This document shows, one piece after another, positions 57,836-64,000 of a DNA stretch of 64,000 nt; position 1 is the first letter of the stretch; each line of letters opens with the position of its first letter. A program made the position numbers and the translations under genes. The stretch is from DASUHT01 sp038230835 (GTDB lineage Bacteria; Actinomycetota; Thermoleophilia; Gaiellales; JAICJC01). Below the pieces are notes generated by a model that had not been told where the DNA came from, searched no databases, and worked only from the letters and a program-made list of their open reading frames with translations. Where the stretch lies: contig JBBRMM010000017.1 in the NCBI GenBank assembly GCA_038230835.1, positions 1 through 64,000 on the forward strand, written 5' to 3'.

Positions 57836-58546
57836 TCAGGTGGCGCGGCGGTAGCGGGCACTCTGGGCGAGAATCAACGGGCGCCGGTCGGCGAACCGGT
57901 ACAGCGTGGCCGGGCGACCGCCGGTCGCGCGCTCGCCGTCCTGCACCAGCACTCCCCAGCCGAGCGCGATACGGCGGAAGTTGTTGGGCTCGAACGCGCG
58001 CCCGATGCCGGCCTCGTACACCCGCCGCAGTTCGGTCATCGTGAATGTCTCGGGCAGCAGGCTCCAGGCCACATTCTGGTACTCCAGTTTGTACGCGAGC
58101 CGAAGCCGGGCGTAGCCAAGGATGTGGTCATGGTCGAAGGCGAGCACCTCGTCCCCACGCTCGATCTGCACGACCAGCTGCTCGAGCGGTCGCCAGACGG
58201 CCTCCCGCGCCTCGGATCCGGGCTTCAGCCGCACCGACCCCGCGTCCACCAGCGCGAGGTAGCAGCAGGAGATCACCCGCCCGCGCGGATCGCGGTCGAT
58301 CTCCGAGAAGGTCGCCAGTTGCTCGAGGAAGACATCCGCAACGCCGGTCTCCTCGGCCAGCTCGCGAACGGCCGCCTGCTCCAGCGACTCGCCGGGGCGC
58401 AGCAGGCCGCCCGGCAGTGCCCAGTAGCTCTCGAACGGCTCGTACCGGCGGCGCACCAGGAGCACCTGCACGGCATCGTCGAGGAACGCGAACACCGCCA
58501 CGTCGGCAGCGACGCGAGGTTGTTCGCTTGGGGCCGGCGAACTCAT
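57836..58546 (-). CDS. NrtR-type Nudix regulator or Nudix hydrolase
   Basis: A 236-residue protein. The N-terminal Nudix domain has a complete Nudix box, G-G-L-L-R-P-G-E-S-L-E-Q-A-A-V-R-E-L-A-E then E-T-G. The C-terminal winged helix (F-T-M-T-E-L-R-R-V-Y-E-A and F-E-P-N-N-F-R-R-I) is that of NrtR, which represses NAD-biosynthesis genes and senses ADP-ribose. With nadE directly downstream, regulation of NAD supply is the likely role, although an intact Nudix box leaves open ADP-ribose hydrolysis. ATG 58546 starts three bases after the aldehyde dehydrogenase stop. Confidence 0.85.
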   Translation of the reverse strand: MSSPAPSEQPRVAADVAVFAFLDDAVQVLLVRRRYEPFESYWALPGGLLRPGESLEQAAVRELAEETGVADVFLEQLATFSEIDRDPRGRVISCCYLALVDAGSVRLKPGSEAREAVWRPLEQLVVQIERGDEVLAFDHDHILGYARLRLAYKLEYQNVAWSLLPETFTMTELRRVYEAGIGRAFEPNNFRRIALGWGVLVQDGERATGGRPATLYRFADRRPLILAQSARYRRAT

Positions 58547-58549
58547 CGC

Positions 58550-59956
58550 TCAGCTCGACGGCGAGATCAAGAACGTGCGCACGCTGGTGTAGAACTCGCG
58601 GGCCTGCTTGCCCTGCTCGCGGGGCCCGCTGCTGGACGCCTTCTCACCGCCGAACGGGGTGTGAAAGTCGACGCCCGACGTCGGCTGGTTGACGCGCACG
58701 AGCCCGGTGTCGAGCCGCTCGGCGAGCGCCAGCACGCGATCGAGGTCGCGGGTAAAGACCGCCGTCGAGAGCCCATACCGGACACCGTTTGCGAGCTCGA
58801 CGGCGTGATCGGCATCGACAGCCTCGAGCAGCGCGCACACCGGCCCGAACACCTCTTCCTGCGCCAGTTCGGCCCCGGGGTCGTCGAGCTCGACCAGCGC
58901 CGGCTCGAGGTAGGCGCCCGGCCACGCGCCCGCCCCGCCGCCGGTCAGCACCCGTCCACCCGCGTCCCTGGCCCGCTCCACGGCTGCCAGCGCCCGATCG
59001 CGGGCCTGCTCGTTGATCAGCGGGCCCACCCGGCAGTCCTCGCGGGCCGGCCCCTCGACCACCAGCCCCTCGATGGCGGCGACCAGGGCGCTGCGCATCG
59101 GCACCGCCACCGACCGTTCGCAGATCACGCGTCCGGTGGCTGTGCACTTCTGACCGGCGAAGCCCATGGCCGCGCCGGCGATGGTCGCCGCGGCCGACTC
59201 GATGTCGGCGTCGGCCAGCACGATCGAGGCATTCTGTCCGCCCATCTCGCACTGCGCCCCGGCACCGCGGTCGGCGAGCGTGCGCATGATCGACCGTCCG
59301 GTCGCCACTGAGCCCGTGAACGACAGCGCCGCGACTCCGGGGTGCCCGGAGAGCGCGGCTCCGGCGTCGCCGAATCCGTGCACCGTCTGCAGCACGCCGG
59401 CGGGCAGCTCGGCCTCGAACAGCTCCGCCAGCGCCTGGGCGCTCGCAGGAGCATGCTCGGACGGCTTCCAGACGCAGGCATTGCCGTAGGTGAGTGCGGG
59501 CGCGAGTTTCCACGCCGGGATTGCGATGGGGAAGTTCCAGGGTGTGATCAGGCCCACCACGCCGCGCGGGCGGCGGCGTGACATGAGCAGCGATCGCCCG
59601 TCCGGCGCGGGATAGGTGTCGCCGTCGGGATCGAGCGCAGCCGCCGCGTGGTAGCGCAGGATGGCCGACGTCCGCGCGACCTCGCCGCGAGCCTCCACGA
59701 TCGGCTTTCCGACCTCCCGGCAGATCAGGTCAGCCAGCGCCGTCGACCGCAGGTCGACGGCGTCCGCAACCCGATGCAGCACGGCCGCGCGATCGAAGGC
59801 GGTCGCCCCGGCCCACCCACTCGAAGCGGCGCGAGCGGCCAGCACAGCTCGATCGACGTCGATGCCGCCGGCGGGGCGCATGGTCGCAACCACGTCCTGC
59901 GGATCCGCGGGGTTGGTGCTGCGAATCTCGGTCGCCGCGACTTCGCCGGAAATCAT
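58550..59956 (-). CDS. Aldehyde dehydrogenase
   Basis: A 468-residue NAD(P)-dependent ALDH. W-N-F-P-I-A-I-P-A-W-K is the cofactor region, F-T-G-S-V-A-T-G-R the Rossmann loop, E-M-G-G-Q-N the general-base Glu, and F-A-G-Q-K-C-T-A-T-G-R the catalytic Cys. The end (S-S-S-G-P-R-E-Q-G-K-Q-A-R-E-F-Y-T) resembles the 2,5-dioxovalerate (alpha-ketoglutarate semialdehyde) dehydrogenase group, but the substrate is uncertain. ATG 59956 abuts the stop of a 31-residue ORF (TAG-ATG), so start and termination are coupled. Confidence 0.88.
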   Translation of the reverse strand: MISGEVAATEIRSTNPADPQDVVATMRPAGGIDVDRAVLAARAASSGWAGATAFDRAAVLHRVADAVDLRSTALADLICREVGKPIVEARGEVARTSAILRYHAAAALDPDGDTYPAPDGRSLLMSRRRPRGVVGLITPWNFPIAIPAWKLAPALTYGNACVWKPSEHAPASAQALAELFEAELPAGVLQTVHGFGDAGAALSGHPGVAALSFTGSVATGRSIMRTLADRGAGAQCEMGGQNASIVLADADIESAAATIAGAAMGFAGQKCTATGRVICERSVAVPMRSALVAAIEGLVVEGPAREDCRVGPLINEQARDRALAAVERARDAGGRVLTGGGAGAWPGAYLEPALVELDDPGAELAQEEVFGPVCALLEAVDADHAVELANGVRYGLSTAVFTRDLDRVLALAERLDTGLVRVNQPTSGVDFHTPFGGEKASSSGPREQGKQAREFYTSVRTFLISPSS

Positions 59957-60052
59957 CTACTTGTTGACGACGATCACGAGCGTGAGCAGGAACGCAAGCG
60001 TGATCACGGTGACCAGAACCCACCAGCGCGACGTCGACGATCCATCAGCCAT
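59957..60052 (-). CDS. 31-aa single-helix membrane peptide
   Basis: ATG 60052 has GGGAG five bases upstream. The peptide is M-A-D-G-S-S-T-S-R followed by a 20-residue hydrophobic helix (W-W-V-L-V-T-V-I-T-L-A-F-L-L-T-L-V-I-V-V) and N-K. The TAG immediately precedes the ATG of the aldehyde dehydrogenase. The ribosome site and membrane-helix pattern support real coding; no family is known. Confidence 0.5.
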   Translation of the reverse strand: MADGSSTSRWWVLVTVITLAFLLTLVIVVNK

Positions 60053-60108
60053 CAGCATCTCCCAACCTGGACTTTCGGTGGCGAGAGTGTATCCGCGGAC
60101 GGGGGCGG

Positions 60109-62655
60109 CTATGCCGCGTCAGCGTGGGCGTCGGCGACCGTGTACGTGCCGCGGCCGTTGCGCTTGCTGGTGTACATGCCGGCGTCGGCGGCCTTCATCA
60201 ACAAGGCCGGCTCGTCGCCGTGGTCGGGATACAGCCCGATCCCGATGCTCGTGGTGGTGCGAAAGTCCGTGCGACCGAGCGTGAACGGCCGCGAAAATGC
60301 GGTCTGCACACGCCGGGCGACGGCTTCGGAGATCGCCCGCGAGCTGGCCTGGGGCAGGTCGCTGATCACGATCAGGAACTCGTCGCCGCCCAGGCGCACA
60401 ACCAGGTCGTCGCCACGTGCCGCCTCCCGCAGCCGGCCGGCCACGCCGCGCAGCAGGTCGTCGCCGGCATCGTGACCGAGCGTGTCGTTGACCTGCTTGA
60501 ACTTGTCCACGTCCAGATACAGCACGGCCACTGCCAGCTCGTGCCGGCGGGCGCGCTGGAGCGCGCGCTCGAGGTACTGCTCGAACTGCAGCCGGTTGGG
60601 AAGCCCGGTCAGCGTGTCGTGGAACGCCATGTGCTTGACCTGCTCCTCGCGCCGCTTGCGTTCGCTGATGTCGCGCGCAAACAGGTTGAACGACGCGTCG
60701 TCCGCCTCACCGATCGCCCACAGCGTCATCTCGGCGACGAACTCCGAGCCGTCCCGACGGCGAGCCGTCACCTCGGCGTCGCGCAGCATCGCCGATGCGT
60801 CCCCGGTGGAACGGTAGAGCTCGATCGCCTGCTCGAACCGGGTCGCCTGACCTTCGGGCAGCAGCAAATCGACCATCGGGCAGCTGAGCACCGACTCACG
60901 ATCCCAGCCGAAGAGCAGTTCGGCGGCGTGGTTCCACTCCATCACCGCGCCGGACGAGTCGGTCGCCACGAACGCGTCGCCGGTGGTCTCGACGATCGAC
61001 CTCGCGCGTTCCTCGCTGGCCCGCAGGCGCTCCTCCGCGCGCTTGCGTGCGGTCACGTCGGCATCGCGGATCTGGACACCGACCTGGGTGCCGCTGTCGT
61101 CCAGCACCGGGCTGCCGGCGCTCCAGCACCACTTGACCTCACCCGCGCGGGTGATGATCCGAAACTCGGCGCCGCTGTAGCCCTCGCCATGCCACAGCCG
61201 TCTCCACAGCGTGAGCATTCGGGGCAGGTCTTCGGCGTGCACATCGCCGGAGAAGTTCTGCTCGTGCAACTGCTCGACCGTGTACCCGGTGAGCGCCTCA
61301 TAGGACGGAGTCACGTACTGCAGGCGCCGCTTCATGTCGTAGAAAAAGACGACGTCGGCGAGGTTGTCGGTGATCATTCGCAGCCGCTCCTCGGACTCGC
61401 GGACGGCCCGCCCGGAGCGCTTCTGCTCGGTGACGTCGGTGACCACCAGGCCGACGCCGACCAGCTTGCCGTCGCCGCCGCGGACCGGATACACGCCGGC
61501 CGTGCACGCGGTGCCGTTCTCGAGCTCTGTCTGCAGGCCGACGACCGGCTCTCCGGTGTCGAGCACTGTCCGCATGGCCGGTTCGTAGTGGGCTCCGACC
61601 ACCGGCTGAAGCTCCGTCAGCGTCCGTCCCGGGGTCCCCTCGCCGGAAACTCCGGACAGCCGACGCAGCGCGTCGTTGATCTTGACGCAGCGCAGCTCGG
61701 TGTCCAGGAACGCGAGCCCGACGGGCGCGGCGGCAAACAGCGTGTCGATCAACACCCGCCCTTCCTCGCTGCGCTCGGCGACCTCCTGGACCTGAGCCAG
61801 CATCACCTCGCGCTCGTGCGTCGCACGCCGCTCGGCGGTGATGTCGAGCACTGTGCCTACGTGGCCGACGACGACCCCATCCTGATCGCGCTCGGCCACG
61901 CAGTACGACCGCACCCAGGCGACGCCGCCGCCGGGCCGGCCGATCCGGTATTCGGAGATGAACTCCTCTCCGGTCGCGACGGTGCGCGCTCGCTGGGCGA
62001 CCACCCGGTCGCGATCCACGGGCAGCACGGCGTCGAGCCACGACTGCCCGGTGACCCGGTCGGCGCTCAGCCCGATCAACTCGGCCAGCCGCCGGTTGAC
62101 GAACCGCAACGTGCCGGCGTGGTCAGTCTCGAAGATCCCTACCGGGGCGTGCTCGGCGAGCACTCGGAACCGCTCCCGTTCCTCGCGCAGCGCGTGCTCG
62201 GCGGCCCTCCGCTGGGAGACGTTGTGCGCCACACCGCGGAGACCGATCACGACCCCGTGCGGTCCAACGACGGCCGTCACCCGCACCCGCATCCACGGGG
62301 TCGAACCGTCGGCCAGCAGCACCCGACACTCGTACTCGACCTTCTCGCCGGTGGCTGCCGCCCGCGCGTGCTCGGCCGACACCAGCCCCCGTTCGTCGGG
62401 ATGGACGATCCGTTCGGCGAAGCCGCCGACATCGCCGAGCAGCTCGGACAGCGGATATCCGGTCAGCCGCTCGACCCGGCGGCTGACGAACGTCATCCGC
62501 CGGCTGACCAGGTCTATCTCCCAGACGATCGCGTCCAGACCCTCGACCAGCTCCTCGAAGCGCGTGCTCGGGCGACCGCGGCCGCGTCGCCACCGCAGAT
62601 GACGGCGTAACCCGAGGAAGCGCGACCGCGGGGGTTGGGGCACGCTGGTGCTCAT
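60109..62655 (-). CDS. Five-PAS GGDEF diguanylate cyclase
   Basis: An 848-residue cytoplasmic sensor. Five PAS domains occupy roughly residues 30-150, 165-285, 300-415, 425-545 and 555-680. They are followed by the GGDEF domain, which starts H-D-T-L-T-G-L-P-N-R and has the intact active site R-L-G-G-D-E-F-L-I-V. The inhibitory I site is present (R-G-D-D, five residues before GGDEF). No EAL domain and no membrane segment are seen. It should make cyclic-di-GMP in response to a signal such as redox state, light or ligand. ATG 62655 has AGGGAA upstream. It lies beside pilus genes, so motility or attachment control is plausible. Confidence 0.9.
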   Translation of the reverse strand: MSTSVPQPPRSRFLGLRRHLRWRRGRGRPSTRFEELVEGLDAIVWEIDLVSRRMTFVSRRVERLTGYPLSELLGDVGGFAERIVHPDERGLVSAEHARAAATGEKVEYECRVLLADGSTPWMRVRVTAVVGPHGVVIGLRGVAHNVSQRRAAEHALREERERFRVLAEHAPVGIFETDHAGTLRFVNRRLAELIGLSADRVTGQSWLDAVLPVDRDRVVAQRARTVATGEEFISEYRIGRPGGGVAWVRSYCVAERDQDGVVVGHVGTVLDITAERRATHEREVMLAQVQEVAERSEEGRVLIDTLFAAAPVGLAFLDTELRCVKINDALRRLSGVSGEGTPGRTLTELQPVVGAHYEPAMRTVLDTGEPVVGLQTELENGTACTAGVYPVRGGDGKLVGVGLVVTDVTEQKRSGRAVRESEERLRMITDNLADVVFFYDMKRRLQYVTPSYEALTGYTVEQLHEQNFSGDVHAEDLPRMLTLWRRLWHGEGYSGAEFRIITRAGEVKWCWSAGSPVLDDSGTQVGVQIRDADVTARKRAEERLRASEERARSIVETTGDAFVATDSSGAVMEWNHAAELLFGWDRESVLSCPMVDLLLPEGQATRFEQAIELYRSTGDASAMLRDAEVTARRRDGSEFVAEMTLWAIGEADDASFNLFARDISERKRREEQVKHMAFHDTLTGLPNRLQFEQYLERALQRARRHELAVAVLYLDVDKFKQVNDTLGHDAGDDLLRGVAGRLREAARGDDLVVRLGGDEFLIVISDLPQASSRAISEAVARRVQTAFSRPFTLGRTDFRTTTSIGIGLYPDHGDEPALLMKAADAGMYTSKRNGRGTYTVADAHADAA

Positions 62656-62917
62656 TTCCCTGCATGAATCGACCGCCGAGTGGCCGAATTGAGGCGGCCA
62701 GCGGGCATTCGCAGTGGTGCATCGGCGGGCGTCGAGGTCTCGCGAGCGCGTGCCGGCGCCCGTGGGTGGGAGCGCGCCGTGGGCGCGGCGCAAGCGCTTG
62801 CTCCACCGCGCGGGCGATCTCGACCACCGGAGAGCTGAAGCGCACCAGCAGGCATCCGCTGATCACGACCGCCAGGCAGAGCGCGAGATACTCGATGCTG
62901 GCCTGTCCACGTTGCAT
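62656..62917 (-). CDS. Flp/TadE-like pilin ORF, 3' end uncertain
   Basis: ATG 62917 opens R-G-Q-A-S-I-E-Y-L-A-L-C-L-A-V-V-I-S-G, which has the G/Q-A-S-I-E-Y start of Flp- and TadE-type pilins, with the hydrophobic helix after the Glu. From residue 45 the sequence turns Arg/Pro-rich. The frame does not stop until 62123, inside the GGDEF gene in another frame, so either the pilin is longer than usual or its 3' end is damaged. I give only the part upstream of the GGDEF start. It lies 89 bases downstream of tadC. Confidence 0.45.
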
Positions 62918-63006
62918 GGTTCACCGTACGCGGAGACGGATCACGGTTGGGCGGCAACCCGTGAAGAGGGTGTCACAACATGTGGACGAGTCCCGACACG
63001 GCGACG

Positions 63007-63855
63007 TCACAGCCCGCGGCCGGCCGTCGCGGCCACCGATAACCCGACCGCGGCCAGAAGGGGAAGCAGGGCAGCCGGCACCAGCACGAACACCACCACA
63101 ACGAGCAGTTTGGGTCCGGCCGCAGCTGCCCGCTCCTGGACCACACAGGCACGGTCGGCGCGTGCCCGCGCGGCCTGACGACGCAGGCCATCGGCCAGCG
63201 GAACCCCGAGGCGCTCCGACAGGGACACGGCCAGCGCGAGCCCGGCCAGCGCGCTCGACCCGGTGCGTTCCGCCGCATCGTGTAGCTCGGCTCCGCGGCC
63301 GCGGCCGAGCTCGATGTTGGCATGCGCCAGCGCGAGCTCGTCGGCCAGCGGCCCGCTGACCGCCGCAGCGGCTGCTCGAAGCGCTGCATCGATGCCGACA
63401 CCGGCCGCGACCGAAGCAGCCACCAGTTCGAGCAGCCCGGGTGCGGCGCGCTGCACCAACTCGCGCCTGCGGGTATATGCAGCCCGCAGCCACAGATCAG
63501 CGTAGACGGCGCCGAACCCGGCCAGCGTGATCCCGGCGAGCACCCCGAGCGTGCCCCCCAGCACGAGCGCACCGGCCAGCCCGAGCCCGGACAGCACCAC
63601 CCCGGCGCCGACCCGAAAGGCTGCCGCCTCCTCGTGCGACATCCCCGCCGGTAACGAACGGGCGGCCCAGGGCGGTGCTGTAGCCAGCACCGGCAGCATC
63701 CCCACCACGCGGCGCCCCACCGCTGTCAGGGGCACCCGCGCACCGCCCGACCCGCGCCGGTGGCGACCGTTCAGCCGCCGGTCGAGCCCATGCGAGCGCA
63801 CCGCTGCGACGGCCGCGGCGAGGCCTGCTGCGATCACAAGTTGCGTGAGCGTCAC
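63007..63855 (-). CDS. tadC: TadC-like type II secretion F-domain protein
   Basis: A 282-residue membrane protein with a T2SSF domain. Three or four hydrophobic helices are visible: at the N-terminus, a pair near residues 85-120 (L-V-L-G-G-T-L-G-V-L-A-G-I-T-L-A-G-F), and one at the C-terminus (V-V-V-V-F-V-L-V-P-A-A-L-L-P-L-L-A). The cytoplasmic helical domain starts P-G-L-L-E-L-V-A-A-S-V-A-A-G. TadB/TadC pairs form the inner platform of Flp pili. GTG 63855 overlaps the upstream gene's stop. Confidence 0.8.
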   Translation of the reverse strand: MTLTQLVIAAGLAAAVAAVRSHGLDRRLNGRHRRGSGGARVPLTAVGRRVVGMLPVLATAPPWAARSLPAGMSHEEAAAFRVGAGVVLSGLGLAGALVLGGTLGVLAGITLAGFGAVYADLWLRAAYTRRRELVQRAAPGLLELVAASVAAGVGIDAALRAAAAAVSGPLADELALAHANIELGRGRGAELHDAAERTGSSALAGLALAVSLSERLGVPLADGLRRQAARARADRACVVQERAAAAGPKLLVVVVFVLVPAALLPLLAAVGLSVAATAGRGL

Positions 63856-64000
63856 GGCTCGACCGCCGCCAACCGCCGCATCAGGACGTGCCCGACGACC
63901 GTCAACACCGCCGAGGCCACCAACGTCGTCAAGCCGACCAGCGTCCCCACCAGCAGTTCGAACCCCGGGGGATCGACGACCCGCAGCGCCATGACACCGA
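63852..64000 (-). CDS. Partial TadB-like protein, C-terminal end
   Basis: About 48 codons are visible, ending G-H-V-L-M-R-R-L-A-A-V-E-P at TGA 63852-63854, after a hydrophobic helix (L-L-V-G-T-L-V-G-L-T-T-L-V-A-S-A-V-L-T-V-V). The stop overlaps the tadC GTG. The tadB assignment rests on position and on the membrane helix at the C-terminus; the rest lies beyond the window. Confidence 0.55.
   Translation of the reverse strand, partial: GVMALRVVDPPGFELLVGTLVGLTTLVASAVLTVVGHVLMRRLAAVEP

Noticed and set aside
62123..62655. C-terminal extension of the pilin-like ORF through the PAS region
   Set aside because: That part is out of frame with a clearly coding PAS/GGDEF gene and has no pilin-like features.
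1..64000. CRISPR arrays, rRNA genes or insertion sequences
   Set aside because: No regularly spaced repeats, rRNA motifs or transposase frames were seen on either strand.

Overview
The window is high-GC DNA from an actinobacterium (Actinomycetota). The division/cell-wall (dcw) cluster has ftsZ and ftsQ but no ftsA. Many genes look leaderless, with a TANNNT -10 box 6-8 bases before ATG or GTG, and several small families are actinobacterial (a TIGR02569-like kinase fold, DUF6458, Tad pilus genes). Thermoleophilia is my best guess at class level. That is inference from general resemblance, not proof.

Layout. (1) 1-6212: right-hand part of an integrative element resembling actinomycete integrative and conjugative elements (AICEs): Prim-Pol replication protein, zinc-finger adenine methyltransferase, HTH genes and tyrosine integrase, joined by 4-base ATGA/GTGA overlaps. 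It ends at a displaced 3' half of a tRNA-Glu(CUC) gene (attR), which still has the chromosomal tRNA terminator behind it. (2) 6.3-12.2 kb: small membrane proteins, an arginase-family protein, a secreted GH5 glycosidase and a small secreted protein. (3) 12.2-28.1 kb: a surface-glycan locus. A leftward operon (rfbF, RmlC-like epimerase, lhgO-like oxidase, two sugar SDRs) and a rightward series (glycosyltransferases, a VapBC-like pair, rfbH, three more glycosyltransferases) point to CDP-dideoxyhexose chemistry. Five genes here are broken: four frameshifts and one in-frame TAG. No break was noticed in the housekeeping genes further right. (4) 28.1-33.2 kb: gltX, nfo, arfB, an SDR, a Cys-rich protein and a HAD hydrolase. 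(5) 33.3-53.5 kb, leftward: the dcw cluster mraZ-rsmH-ftsL-ftsI-murE-murF-mraY-murD-ftsW-murG-murC-murB-ftsQ-ftsZ, then the glycine cleavage operon gcvT-gcvH-gcvPA-gcvPB. An APH-fold kinase sits on the opposite strand between murB and ftsQ. A four-repeat MraZ operator precedes mraZ. Three copies of a 22-base motif lie between ftsQ and ftsZ. (6) 53.7-60.1 kb: an NlpC/P60 peptidoglycan hydrolase, a primary-type sigma factor, and a leftward group (aldehyde dehydrogenase, NrtR-like Nudix regulator, nadE, acetyltransferase). (7) 60.1-64 kb: a five-PAS GGDEF protein beside a pilin-like ORF, tadC and the end of a tadB-like gene.

How it fits together: the central 20 kb builds peptidoglycan and the division ring. 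NlpC remodels the wall, and the 12-28 kb locus once made (or still partly makes) a decorated surface polysaccharide. NrtR-nadE is a NAD supply module. No stretch longer than 300 bases lacks a gene or a described feature. The largest gaps (54910-55182, 6107-6350, 53503-53745, 11506-11728, 7732-7941, 38665-38871) hold only the sites listed or nothing I recognise.
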